From positions 844,238 to 908,237 of the forward strand of contig CAJNDS010000091.1 of assembly GCA_905221605.1 (NCBI GenBank): 64,000 nt of DNA, in the 5' to 3' direction. This DNA is from Symbiodinium natans. Lineage: Eukaryota; Sar; Dinophyceae; Suessiales; Symbiodiniaceae. This document shows positions 11,804 to 20,949 of the stretch, one piece after another. The position numbers and the translations under genes were made by a program. How positions within the stretch are numbered: position 1 is the stretch's first letter; the number at the start of each line of letters is the position of its first letter. The notes beneath the pieces were generated by a model. It did not search any database and was not told the origin of the DNA. It saw nothing but the letters and a program-made list of their open reading frames with translations.

Positions 11804-12379
11804 TCACAGGAAGTGCCATTCCTCCGGGTCCATGTCCTCCTCCTCCTCGTCCACAGCCAACCGGTTCTGGAGCGCAGGTGGCGGCAGAACGATCATGTAG
11901 GTGCCGATGAAGAACAATACCCGAATGTGTCCGACATCGGTGTAGACAGGGTAGTAGTACGTGCGCGTCCCCCCGAGCATGTCTGGAAGCTCTTGCTGAA
12001 TGCAGCCCGCTGGTCTGAAGCAGAGGTCCCATCGTCGGATACCTGCGTCTGACGCACAGGCGAAGTCCGTGAGCAGAATCTGGCCTGATGTTGTCATTGA
12101 CCACAATCCTTGCGATCCCCATGCTCTGCGATTTGTACGGGTGCGGCGAAAAAAGAAGATGCGGCCGTGGAGTGGTGATCGTGCATGCCTTCGCTCTGAC
12201 TCCAGCAACAACCACTCGTCCCTCCTTCCAGAACCCTGGTGGTAAAACTTGAACAAGAAGACCTGATAAGGCGGCATGCTGACGCTTGCCCAGGAAAGGA
12301 GGCCGAGTCGACAGGCACACTTGGGGGTTTCTTGAGATGGTAGGGAGCGGCGGGCGAGCAGGTTTCGAGAAGGACACAT
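11804..12379 (-). CDS. Terminal exon(s), acidic C-terminus, unknown product
   Basis: This is an open minus-strand frame of up to 191 residues. Its believable part starts around MPPYQVFLFKFYHQ and ends in a strongly acidic tail (DEEEEDMDPEEWHFL) at a stop codon. The overlapping 263-residue minus-strand frame is Arg/His/Gly/Pro-rich and looks like a shadow. No domain is recognised. It could be the 3' end of the methyltransferase gene lying upstream on the same strand (15.1-13.4 kb) or a separate gene; no splice evidence separates the two. A GTCAGAC word on the coding strand falls inside it and encodes Ser-Asp in that frame. Confidence 0.45.
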   Translation of the reverse strand: MCPSRNLLARRSLPSQETPKCACRLGLLSWASVSMPPYQVFLFKFYHQGSGRRDEWLLLESERRHARSPLHGRIFFFRRTRTNRRAWGSQGLWSMTTSGQILLTDFACASDAGIRRWDLCFRPAGCIQQELPDMLGGTRTYYYPVYTDVGHIRVLFFIGTYMIVLPPPALQNRLAVDEEEEDMDPEEWHFL

Positions 12380-12428
12380 TACAAGAATCCAGGGAACTGC
12401 TTGGAGCTGTTGGTGTCCAATGAGAGTC

Positions 12429-12668
12429 TCAGACAGTCAGATATTCGCATCCGAGGCTCTGACTGGAGGCAATCTCCGCTGTGGCCAGATTCAGCTCGTG
12501 CCTTGGCCCAAACTTCACTGAAAAAGCTACACCCCACACCGCGCTGCCCCCGCCCCTGAACTTTCTGACTGGAGGGCGAAGGGAAAACTGAAGGACGCAG
12601 GCCCTGTTGTCAAGGCTACCACCTGGGCTGGTGGCCACTCGGCGGAGGTTGCAGCCTGCGAGAAGCAA
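12429..12668 (-). CDS. Probable exon, unknown product
   Basis: A minus-strand frame of 79 residues with mixed, protein-like composition (for example RKFRGGGSAVWGVAFSVKFG, then LNLATAEIASSQ). It lies between the acidic terminal exon and the 13.2-kb exon on the same strand and may belong to the same transcript. No domain is recognised and splice sites were not resolved. Confidence 0.3.
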   Translation of the reverse strand: MLLAGCNLRRVATSPGGSLDNRACVLQFSLRPPVRKFRGGGSAVWGVAFSVKFGPRHELNLATAEIASSQSLGCEYLTV

Positions 12669-13154
12669 CAGCTTACGCAGGTGAGGAAAGAGTTTGAAGC
12701 AAGCACTTCTGACGTGAAACTACTCGCTCAAAAGTCTAAGACATGCAAGGCAGGTATTCCATCATGAACATGCGCACTGCGCAAGCTGCACAGAAGCACC
12801 ATATTCACACTCGCAGCACCTTGTCTTTCACCAAAAGGCCTCAGACATTGCTCTCGAACAAGTTGATTCAAGACCAAGGCATCTTAATTTGCAGGGCCCT
12901 CTGAGTTTGTCAGTGGTCAGTCAAGGTCTGACATGTGACATGGGCAGCCAGGCATGAAGGACATATGGTACGACACATGGCAGGTGCAAAAGTCTGCCAG
13001 AGGCTGCCACTCTCTGACGAGTGTCCACACTGCAGTCTCACACTTCAACGTTTCAAGTCGAGACCCCTGAAATCGCAGATCGCGAACGTGGGCTACAGTG
13101 CCGAGGGCATGGCTCTGCATTTGTGCAAGGTCTCAAGTGCCTCGAGCAGGTTTG

Positions 13155-13343
13155 TCAGAATTGAAAAATGCGACAATGACAAGACTGCAACACAAGCAAG
13201 GAAAGAGCAGGGATGACAACAACCTGAACATCTCCCCCAGCTCGCGCAAGAGTAGTTTCAAGTTTCCTCGCTGTTGCTGCTGCGGTCTGACTGGAGTCCA
13301 CGGGTGTATCCGAATCCAAGCTCAAAACCAGACTGTCCGACAT
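13155..13343 (-). CDS. Probable exon, unknown product
   Basis: The minus-strand frame reads MSDSLVLSLDSDTPVD, then SSQTAAATARKLETTLARAG, a hydrophilic, helix-prone segment. Two of its residue pairs (Ser-Asp at the start and Gln-Thr) are produced by the heptamer read in two different frames. Downstream of the methyltransferase motif X exon, it is a plausible linker exon of that gene. Confidence 0.35.
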   Translation of the reverse strand: MSDSLVLSLDSDTPVDSSQTAAATARKLETTLARAGGDVQVVVIPALSLLVLQSCHCRIFQF

Positions 13344-13434
13344 AAAGTCACAGTCAGAAACTTCACAATCTTGAGTCTAACAACTCCTCGCATGATTCTG
13401 CAGCAAGTTGCAAGGTCCGACTGACTTATGCAGT

Positions 13435-13960
13435 CTAACGAGGATGTCCTGGGACAAAATTGAAATACTTCAGATATGTCAAGATCGGGAGGCAGACCTT
13501 CACAAGCATGGCAGCACGCATGCCGTTGCCCAGCATCTCGCGGAGCTCCGACAATGTGTGACGCGAGTAATCCACCTCAGCCGGGTTGAGGCCCAAGCCA
13601 CGGACCATGTCTGCCTTGTCCATGAAGCCCTTCTTCTGATAGTTGTACCAAAGGCAACCGGTTGTCAACGTGGCCAGTCCTCCGTCTGACCTGTAGTGGC
13701 CCCGGTCCACTGTCTGACTCAAGTCTGCCAGAGGGTCTGACGTCCCAAGCCCGGCCGACTGCAGCATCATCTCATACACATCGACCTGTGCCCGGTGCCA
13801 AGCGCCCATTTCTGTGCCACTGCTGGCTCTCCTTTTCACCGGGGGCGGCTTCACATCTGACGGTATGCGTTTGGCTTTCACGGCCTTCCTTAGATGAGCC
13901 ACTCGAAGGACGGACACGCAAAGACGGACTGAACGACGACAAGACCATGAAAAACGTCTC
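13435..13960 (-). CDS. C5 cytosine DNA methyltransferase, C-terminal exon (motifs IX-X)
   Basis: This minus-strand frame carries the end of a C5-cytosine methyltransferase. The target-recognition/motif IX region shows LATLTTGCLWYNYQKKGF, the position where relatives have 'PT(L/I)T.....W....'. Motif X follows as LREMLGNGMRAAMLVKV, equivalent to the family's 'GN(A/G)(V/M)' signature that helps form the S-adenosylmethionine pocket. A basic stretch (KPPPVKRR) precedes it. Only the part from about 13,900 down to 13,455 looks coding; the residues beyond each end probably read into introns. It follows the motif I-VIII exon at 14.15-15.14 kb on the same strand, and together they make a nearly complete catalytic domain. 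In this exon the heptamer gives Ser-Asp and Gln-Thr pairs in different frames. Confidence 0.65.
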
Positions 13961-14147
13961 AGATTGAAATCACAGTCAGGTACTGTGCTCAAAGATGAGA
14001 GTGCCACAGGTTTGTAGTGTTCATCTGCCGAACAGGTCAGGGTGTGTCGCAAAGTGTTTCGTGAGGCTTCTTTGATGGAAGTGCTGTGACTGTGCAAACA
14101 GAGGTGCCAATGGATTAACACTCAAGAGACACATAATAAAAAAAGTC

Positions 14148-15137
14148 CTAATGACTACTGCAGCAAAGGTTCTTGCATGCCTCAGCGAAAAAACGATGGT
14201 ACTCAGTGTCGTCCTCCATGACTGACCGTGCTTTCGACACTGGGCCCTTGTCAGACCACGAGAAAGCAGCAGCAGAATGGCGTGGCATTTGGCTGCACAT
14301 CTCGCTGAGAATGCTCACCTCGCGAACCCAATCTGACGCAACGAAGTTGCTGTCTGACGAGCCCAACAGGACAACACGTGCACGACTCTCTGACTGAGGC
14401 AAGGCATCGACAACCATCGTGGCATGCGTGTAGTCCGGCAAGTCTGACTGGAGAGCTTCTTCGTACCACATCAAGGGGGTCTGACGTCCACCCTTTATGC
14501 GAGGCTGCAAGGCGCCCAAAACATTCTCCAGGACGTAGAACTTCCGCCGGTGTTTCTTCACGAACGCAAGACTTTCAACGAAAGTCTGACACTCTGGCTT
14601 GTTCAGGTCGATGGGGTCTGACGTGTAACGTTCTGAGTTGGACCTGCTGTTCAGCTTGCAGGAGAAACCGGACACAAATAAGTCCAGGTTCTGCATGCTC
14701 GGGTCTGACAACTTGCAGCAGCGGTTGTGCACCCAGCACGGCCCGGAACCTCTGACGCTGTACTTGATGTCCTTGAAGATGTGGTCAACGTCGAACGTCT
14801 CAGTCTGACGAAGCATGAACATCGCCGGCGCCTGCTTCATTTCTGACGCGCATACAGACGCAACCTCACCCTTCTTCAGCATCTTGGAGACAACATAGTG
14901 AGGCAGACCGGTGCCATCGCAGCCGCCTGCCATCATCAGAGGCGTCTGACGTCTCAGGCCACCGTCGGTCTGACTCTGCTCCAGTCCGGCGTCTGACAGA
15001 AGACTTGCCAGGAAGGATTGAAGATCGAACTCGTCGTCGGTCCAAACTGTCTGACGGCCCTCGTCACCTGTGTGGCGTGGTTTCTTGGCTGCCGGCCGTT
15101 TCATGGCTGCGGTGGTCTGACCTCGTTTTGGGGCCAT
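14148..15137 (-). CDS. C5 cytosine DNA methyltransferase, main exon (motifs I-VIII)
   Basis: The product would transfer a methyl group from S-adenosylmethionine to cytosine C5 in DNA. I choose the Met at 15137 because it opens a basic, nuclear-signal-like N-terminus (MAPKRG..MKRPAAKKPRH); an upstream in-frame Met exists at 15170. Visible motifs in order are: I as AGGCDGTGLPHYV; II with the acidic residue in CASEMKQ; IV as SGFSCKLNS, where the catalytic Cys is kept but the usual Pro before it is Ser; VI as VLENVLG; VIII as ESRARVVLLG. Motif X lies in the next exon (13.4-13.9 kb). The frame ends at 14148 in what is probably intron. Twelve GTCTGAC words (plus strand) lie within about 1 kb and are read in all three frames as Gln-Thr, Ser-Asp or Val-Arg. 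DNA methyltransferases carried by mobile elements are known in dinoflagellates; linking this copy to the element is inference from position. Confidence 0.75.
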   Translation of the reverse strand: MAPKRGQTTAAMKRPAAKKPRHTGDEGRQTVWTDDEFDLQSFLASLLSDAGLEQSQTDGGLRRQTPLMMAGGCDGTGLPHYVVSKMLKKGEVASVCASEMKQAPAMFMLRQTETFDVDHIFKDIKYSVRGSGPCWVHNRCCKLSDPSMQNLDLFVSGFSCKLNSRSNSERYTSDPIDLNKPECQTFVESLAFVKKHRRKFYVLENVLGALQPRIKGGRQTPLMWYEEALQSDLPDYTHATMVVDALPQSESRARVVLLGSSDSNFVASDWVREVSILSEMCSQMPRHSAAAFSWSDKGPVSKARSVMEDDTEYHRFFAEACKNLCCSSH

Positions 15138-15481
15138 GCTGCCTGGGAATTCTCTGACAGGCACTGTCACTGACTGGGCTTAGGGATGCCTTCTGAGCCT
15201 CTTATCTCTGCGGCTTGATGCAGTTCGATTCTGACTCAGTATTAGTAAATAAGACTGACGTCCAGTGATTTCACAACAAGCCACGGCCTGCAGAAAAATG
15301 TCCAGCTCCAAGTCTGCCAAAACAGGACTGGCCTCAAAGCACTGCATCAGCTAGCACACAAGGCATCAAATAACAAGTGAACCCAGGGGTCTGTTCACAA
15401 GCCAGCAAAACAAAACTCATGATCAGACAGGCCTGGCTGACAGGTCGAAAAACACGTTCACATCATCTGTCTTACTCAGTG

Positions 15482-15829
15482 TCACCACCAGTGGCAACGA
15501 AGTCTCACGCACTGCGAGGTTCCAGGCATGAAATCATATGACAGGATAGCACATCCAATCACTTCAGAACTCCAAGTCAGTTCCACTGCAGTCTGACAAG
15601 CACAGAAGCTGGAATGCATGAGCGAGTCAGGATCCACGACAAAAGACATGTATTGAATTCCCCTCTGATTCTGACAGATACGCTGTACACATGCTGAGCT
15701 GAGCACTTGTCTGACATTTCCGCCAGCAAGGTAGCGATGAGCATCACTGCAAGCAGTGGCCTCGGGAGTCATTATAATTATATAATCTGCACTCTCATTC
15801 CTAGCGACGCCCACACCACAAAGGAACAT
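15482..15829 (-). CDS. Possible exon, unknown product
   Basis: A minus-strand frame of 115 residues. The middle part (ACVQRICQNQRGIQYMSFVV, then DPDSLMHSSFCACQTAVE) has reasonable protein character and is rich in Cys. It lies upstream of the methyltransferase start on the same strand. It could be a 5' exon, a relic or chance. No domain is recognised. Confidence 0.25.
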   Translation of the reverse strand: MFLCGVGVARNESADYIIIMTPEATACSDAHRYLAGGNVRQVLSSACVQRICQNQRGIQYMSFVVDPDSLMHSSFCACQTAVELTWSSEVIGCAILSYDFMPGTSQCVRLRCHWW

Positions 15830-16190
15830 TTGTCAACACAGTGACGTGAATCTGCTGAGTCATGCACTTCCGCGGAAGACGGTCTGACCTGACATTCAAA
15901 TTTCAAAAGAGCGAGACAGCAAGTCAGTCTCGGGCCTAAGGTCTGACTCACACACACACACAGACACATATCGTTCTCGGAAGCAGAGTGTCAGGCCGAT
16001 GGTCTCTCGCACTTCACCAATCCTGTCCTGTCAAGAGCCGATGCTGCATGACTCCGACCTGCCCTATGCCTTGGAAGAGCTCACAAGCGGCAAGCACTGG
16101 CACGAGATTGTTTCTGCGCTGCCTGCCTCCAAAATTATTTCTGACTGTCACGCACTTTGCGACGACAGTTGGGTGACGAGAATGACATTG

Positions 16191-16661
16191 TCACATGTCG
16201 TTCTCTTTGACCAAGGCCATGGTCTGACAGGCTAGGAGCAACATTGTCGCAGCTGTGGGAACTGAGGCCATGTTGGCCAGTGTGTGCGAACTGTATGACG
16301 GCTTGCACAGACTAAAGTCCAAACAGCAGCCATGCAGGCGGCTCGTCTCGCCCAACGTCATCTGTCTGACATCACGTTTTGTCTTAGTCAGCATTGTACT
16401 TCCAGGTGTCAGAAAAGAAGCCACAGTCTCCAGCCCGGAATCAATGACTCGCACCTTCTTACGAGCTGCATCCATGAACAGCGCACTCTGGTTGGCGGGC
16501 TTCATCCTGTCCAGATACGCGATCGCATCCTGCACTCGTTGCCGCTTCTGGCTGACAAGAACAGGCGGGTCGACTTCATGATTCTCGGCCATGACTGCGT
16601 CTGACGCTTCCTTCACGTTGCTACTCGATGCCGCCGAAGAAGGTCGGGCAGCACCTTGCAC
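16191..16661 (-). CDS. Degenerate C5-methyltransferase-like C-terminus
   Basis: The minus-strand frame of 156 residues contains VASFLTPGSTML, then MTLGETSRLHGC, then LANMASVPTAATMLLLA. The order and spacing recall motifs IX and X of C5 methyltransferases ('LTPxExxRLQGF', then 'GNAVPPPVAxxI'), but the motif X Gly-Asn is Ala-Asn here. The N-terminal half is Ser/Ala-rich with a KRQR basic patch. Upstream exons (16.78-17.64 kb) show no clear motif IV or VI, so this may be an inactive relative, a regulatory partner or a decayed copy of the intact gene next door. Confidence 0.45.
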   Translation of the reverse strand: MQGAARPSSAASSSNVKEASDAVMAENHEVDPPVLVSQKRQRVQDAIAYLDRMKPANQSALFMDAARKKVRVIDSGLETVASFLTPGSTMLTKTKRDVRQMTLGETSRLHGCCLDFSLCKPSYSSHTLANMASVPTAATMLLLACQTMALVKENDM

Positions 16662-16779
16662 GGGGATGTTGCGAACTCAAGGCAGACCCCCTTACACGCA
16701 ACCCCAGGAAGGTCATGAGCCACGTCCTGCCTGAGCGAGATTGTTCATGAAGCTCGTCCTTGTCATACTTCTACATTTT

Positions 16780-16955
16780 CTGCTCTGTCTTGCTGTTGCA
16801 ACCACCATCAGAAATCCAATTTTCCAGGCAGCGGTGCAAAGAGGCATTGACGTCTTTCATTTTCTTGATGGTTTCGGAGCCCATGGACGGCTTCTCCTTG
16901 TCGCACCACCTTGGCACACAAAAGTGTATTCGCAACACGCCAATGGACTCTCCAC
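16780..16955 (-). CDS. Probable internal exon of the second methyltransferase-like gene
   Basis: A minus-strand frame reads GVLRIHFCVPRWCDKEKPSM, then KKMKDVNASLHRCLENW, which looks like ordinary soluble protein. The plus-strand frame over the same bases (starting MFMKLVLVILLHFLL) mimics a signal peptide but does not fit the strand of the neighbouring exons. The exon sits between the 17.0-17.6-kb exon and the motif IX-X-like exon. The domain is not recognised. Confidence 0.4.
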
Positions 16956-16989
16956 TTCAAGCATGCTGAAACAAACATGGGCACATGTT

Positions 16990-17640
16990 AGCCCCGATGC
17001 ACAAACTTAAGCTCATGACAATGCTGTGTCTGACAAGAGACATGCAGATGTAGCCTGTGGAGTCTGACTGCAGCAAAGCGGAGGTCGGAAACCAGTCCTG
17101 TAGCTTCAATGTCTTGCCCTCAAACACTGTGTTGGCATCCACGTCTGACGCAAAGGATAGCTCCATCGCTGTGCCTTTGTTACAAGGCACACTGAAGTGC
17201 ACCACAACGACTGTGGCGGACTTTGTGGCTTCACAGAGGCTTGTCTGACGCAAGAATGCCCAGCTGTCCTTGTTCTTCCAGATTGTGTGTGCCAGCAGCA
17301 TCGTCTGACATTTTTTGCCCGTGATGGTGTCTGACGAGTCTGACTGGTGCCCAAAACTGACCCACGGCATCGGAAACATGGTTTTCACACGAATGCGCAG
17401 AGCCTGATCCTCGTGACCGTGCTCTGACAGCACTCTGGGCAGGAAGTATGGCCGACTCAGGTCTGACAAGAGAGACAACGCGGCTGGCAGCTGATACAGG
17501 ACGACCTCGTAATTTTCTTCGGATGTCCATGCCAGGAGGTCTGACACTGTTTTCACATCCATGGCTGCACACAGAATCGAACAACAAACACTTTCTTTCA
17601 GAGCCAAAGCCCGACTGACAACGACAATGCAAGGACTACA
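16990..17640 (-). CDS. Large exon, unknown domain (second methyltransferase-like gene)
   Basis: A long minus-strand frame whose convincing part starts near MDVKTVSDLLAWTSEENYEV (about 17,563) and continues through RIRVKTMFPMPWVSFG and SATVVVVHFSVPCNKGTAME to TGYICMSLVRHSIVMS. Composition and length support coding. I see no Pro-Cys or ENV motif that would make it the catalytic half of a methyltransferase. Heptamers give SDLSRP, HQSDSSDT, CQTM, RQTS and ASDV at successive positions in more than one frame of the word. Confidence 0.55.
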
Positions 17641-17859
17641 GTGACGAATCTCTTGAACCCCATGTACACTCTGCCACATCAAGGACCAAGGCAATGGCAA
17701 GGACACCATTTTGGCAGCCACAGTCTGTATCTGACGGCCGAGTCTCGAGTCATGATTGTTGTGCACTCTCTGCTGGCATTGCCGGGGTGCCGAACTTGAA
17801 TGCAACATGTTTTAGCTGGCAGACTAGTCTTCTGCCCGAAATATTCTGAGGGTATTCAG

Positions 17860-18490
17860 GATCTTGGCCTTTGACCCTACACTATATAAGTGTTCGGGCC
17901 GTGACGGTTTTTCAATGGGGCTCAGTCCTTCGGTTTTCAGGAAGGCATACGCTTGAAGTATCTCTCCTTCTCGAGAAAGCTTATGATATTCCTGCAAACC
18001 GAAGGACCGAGCCCCGGGCCCCGGAAGATTTGTATTGTAGTCCGGAGGCCTCCGTAAGCTACCCCCTTTCCAGATATGATTCGCCTAAGTTAATGAGTCA
18101 GTAAGGCATACAGAAAACGCGCCAGGCAGATTTTCGGCGATCCTGGAAAGGTCGAGGCTTCAGGCCTGTCTTCAGCATCGACCTTTCCAGGGTCTCCAAA
18201 ATCTTTTTTTGGAGGGCTCGTTTTCTTTATGTCCACTTTAAATAAAACTATTCTGATTCCATAGGCGAATCATATCTGGAAAGCGGGTAGTTTACAGAGG
18301 CCTCCGGACATAGCTATAATTTGGGGTTAAGTTATACAAGTCTTCCGGGGCCCGGGGATCAGTCCTTCGGTTTTCAGGAAGGCGGCCGAAGCTTTCTCGA
18401 GAAGGAGAGATGCTTGAAGCCTGAAGCCTTGACCTTTCCAGGCTCGGGGACTGTTTTTTTTATTCAGGGTACTCGAATGTTTGGCTGGGG
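17860..18490. mobile_element. Foldback (nested inverted-repeat) element lacking the heptamer
   Basis: The left arm (about 17,985-18,090) and right arm (about 18,265-18,385) are long inverted repeats sharing GGCCCCGGAAGA, TCCGGAGGCCTC and CCAGATATGATTCGCCT in opposite orientation. The left arm is itself a hairpin (CAGTCCTTCGGTTTTCAGGAA near 17,921, inverted near 17,990). The centre contains a perfect 14-bp stem CCTGGAAAGGTCGA/TCGACCTTTCCAGG (about 18,142-18,193). GTCTGAC is frequent on both sides but I find none here, which suggests a later, separate insertion between two genes. No coding capacity is seen. Exact ends and target duplication are unresolved. Confidence 0.7.
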
Positions 18491-18811
18491 GGAAATTATT
18501 TCGTAACATTCTGAATCATGGACATGGCCATTCGCATGTGTCCTCTATCTAGTTCACAGGCCCCCCCTTGAGTCAGAGAATCGCCGAGACGAGATGCTGT
18601 GTCTGACACGTTAAAATCGATGAATCTGACGGTCCGGAGCATGGAGTCTTTCACAGACCTCCTGGCCGTAGAGCAACGAGCACTGCAGGACGAAGGTGAC
18701 GCCCCTTCGGAAATCCTAACATGATCGTATAGTCTATTACCGCTACTTAGAAATCTATTTCTCACACCCCTGGCACCACTTCTGTCATGTCACCTCGTCA
18801 TGGCATCACAC

Positions 18812-19786
18812 TCACTCCTTGTCGCTGCTGGACGATGACGACTCGGAGTCTGACCCTTCAGCGCGTTTGCGCTTGCCACCAGTCGTCTGACAACCACCAC
18901 TCGTCTGAGGACCAGGTGAGTCGGGCATCACCGACGCGTCCAGGCTCGCCGCAGCCCTCGCAGCATCCAGGCGTGCTTCTTCCGCATGGCCGCCTGTCAG
19001 ACTTCTGACACGGCTGATCGCTCTGCGAGTGAAGCCATTGTTGACTCCTCTGACAATCTCCACCATAATCTGGAATGTCAGGGATTGGCGCAGTGTGTCT
19101 GATTGGCCCGGCAAGCAAAAGGCCACGTAGGGAACACACTGTCTGGCGGCTTGCAAGGCTGCCAAGCCCGGCCCGGGCGTGAAGTCGATGATCTTCCATG
19201 TGGCTGGCCGTCTGACGCCGTAGAGGTTGTACATCTCCGCCCAAAACATCTCTGACGGAGACCAGGCAAACCAAGTCATGGTTTGGTCTGACTTGACACT
19301 TTCCTCCGGCGTCGTCTCTGGCTCACCGTCCACAGTCTGACTGTCCGCCGCCTCACCCTCAGCCTTTGTGTCTGACTCGTCGCCTTCGTGGTCCTCATCC
19401 ACCGCGCCGGCAGCCATGTCGTGCTCCTCCTCTCTGGCGGACACAGCGGTGGAAGTCCCCACTGCCTTCATCATCTGGCTCAGCGTGTCTCGTCTGACAG
19501 CAATGCTCGCCTCCGCACCACTTCGAATGCTGAGGCCTTGGAGGCTGCGCGTGTAGTTGCTCCCCGGCAAGTCAAGGAACTTCCGTGGCCGAGTCTCTGT
19601 CTGACACTTTGTCTTACTGAGGATGAACAAGTTCTCGACAGGATCCGGCAAAGCAATCCGGCCTGTCTTACACGCCTTGGAGGAGTTCTTTCTGACGTAG
19701 CCGTCCTTGGTGAACTCGAGATTGTTGTAGCAGAGTCTGACTGGCGTGTTCATGAGCTTCTTCGGGTACTCTGAGTCCCCTTTCAC
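18812..19786 (-). CDS. C-terminal exon: methyltransferase-like fold plus acidic Ser tail
   Basis: This minus-strand frame of 324 residues ends at a stop after a Lys-Arg and poly-Ser/Asp tail (KRKRAEGSDSESSSSSS). In the middle, an acidic linker (residues about 100-165) is followed by TWKIIDFTPGPGLAALQAAR. That pattern (hydrophobic strand, Asp, then Pro-Gly-x-Gly) is compatible with motif I of a class I S-adenosylmethionine-dependent methyltransferase, but no catalytic motif is identified. N-terminal residues about 1-90 continue the preceding exon (19.83-20.24 kb). It appears to be the 3' end of a gene that starts at 22,701. Heptamers fall in all frames (KCQTE, DSQTV, ESDTK, KSDQT, QSDTL). Confidence 0.6.
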   Translation of the reverse strand: MKGDSEYPKKLMNTPVRLCYNNLEFTKDGYVRKNSSKACKTGRIALPDPVENLFILSKTKCQTETRPRKFLDLPGSNYTRSLQGLSIRSGAEASIAVRRDTLSQMMKAVGTSTAVSAREEEHDMAAGAVDEDHEGDESDTKAEGEAADSQTVDGEPETTPEESVKSDQTMTWFAWSPSEMFWAEMYNLYGVRRPATWKIIDFTPGPGLAALQAARQCVPYVAFCLPGQSDTLRQSLTFQIMVEIVRGVNNGFTRRAISRVRSLTGGHAEEARLDAARAAASLDASVMPDSPGPQTSGGCQTTGGKRKRAEGSDSESSSSSSDKE

Positions 19787-19829
19787 AGCCTGTCTGACCT
19801 TGGAGTCTGGCAGGTCGCAGCGGCTAAGA

Positions 19830-20244
19830 CTTTAACTAACACAGACCAGTTAACACAGACCAGTTCAATTAAATTCAACTCGACCCAGGTCTTGGAACGC
19901 ATGGTGTGCAATCCAGCTGCCATGCGGGTCATCTTGCTGAAGTTGCTGGGACGGCGGGCATCTTTGAAAAGGAAAATGTCGTTCTTCTGGAAGAGGCTCA
20001 TCTCATGCCCACCCCCAATGTGTTTCTTCGGCAGCACCGCTTCCATAACGTTCTTGAAGTGGCTGTCGTCTAACTGCGGCAGCTGCCGCCAAGTCTTGCC
20101 AGCTAGGCAAGCACGGTCATACCGGCATGTGGAATCATAGATGTACACAGTTCTGTCTTCGGACGCAGCACCCGCAGCCGGCTTTGCGATGTCAGACACC
20201 ATCTCGAACCATTTCGTGCTGTCTGGCTCCGACATGAAGGTCAC
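19830..20244 (-). CDS. Internal exon of the 22.7-18.8-kb gene
   Basis: The minus-strand frame (DRTVYIYDSTCRYDRACLAG, then KTWRQLPQLDDSHFKNVMEA) is clearly protein-like up to about KTWVELNLIEL, after which it degrades, probably into intron. Two plus-strand GTCAGAC words, the rare orientation, lie near its 5' side (about 20,191 and 20,252). No domain is recognised. It joins the methyltransferase-like exon downstream. Confidence 0.5.
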
Positions 20245-20259
20245 AAAGGATGTCAGACC

Positions 20260-20876
20260 TCAGTCAGAAGTGCACACAACAGAGCTCGCTACCCCCTCTG
20301 CGAGAGACTGACAGAATCGGAAGCACAAGTCATCTTTGAGGCTGGCACGGGCGGAGGCATACGAGAACATGCTCTGCAGCGCTGACGGCGCAACATTGTT
20401 GAAGCTGTCCGTCGCCAACGGGGGCAGTACCAGCTTTGGGAACCATTCTGACAGCATCTGCATCACAACCTGGTTGTCTGCCACAAGATCCACATTCAGG
20501 TGGACTGTCTCTTCTTTTGGCACCACCTCATGCACGATGTCAGCAGGCTTGGCCGTGTCTTCCCCCATACGCGCGGTCTCCTGCGAGTCTGACACGGCAT
20601 CCTCCACCTTCGTGTCAGGTTTCGGCTCAGGCTTCGGAGGCTGCATCTCCTCTTCATGCAGCTGGAGAACCTTGTCGAGGTCGAAGTAATCCTGCAAAAG
20701 CATGACAAGGTCTTACATGTCCAACTATCACAGCACATGACACCAGAATGCTCCTCCTGCAACAGCTCTGGCGCAGACAACAATGCTTCAGCCGACATGT
20801 TGACATCTCTCGCCAACGATTTGAGCAAGATGTGGTCGGCATTGCCGTCATACAGCATCTGCAAGCCTCGGGTCAT
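20260..20876 (-). CDS. Two adjacent exons of the 22.7-18.8-kb gene
   Basis: One minus-strand frame, about 20,700-20,275, encodes a Pro/Lys/Glu-rich start (EEEMQPPKPEPKPDTKVEDA) and then VDLVADNQVVMQMLSEWFPK and a Ser/Ala segment. A second, about 20,876-20,735, encodes RGLQMLYDGNADHILLKSLA and SAEALLSAPELLQEE. They are in different frames and most likely joined by splicing between about 20,735 and 20,700. No domain is recognised. Confidence 0.5.
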
Positions 20877-20949
20877 ACATATAATGATTCAATTCATATT
20901 CAAACTCAGACACAAGAAACATCATACACATACAGCACTAGACAAGGTA

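Noticed and set aside
11586-12377. 263-residue minus-strand frame rich in Arg, His, Pro and Gly
   Set aside because: It is a shadow of the 191-residue frame with the acidic tail, which has far better composition.
16741-17010. Plus-strand frame beginning with a signal-peptide-like hydrophobic run
   Set aside because: The minus-strand frame over the same bases is more protein-like and lines up with neighbouring minus-strand exons.
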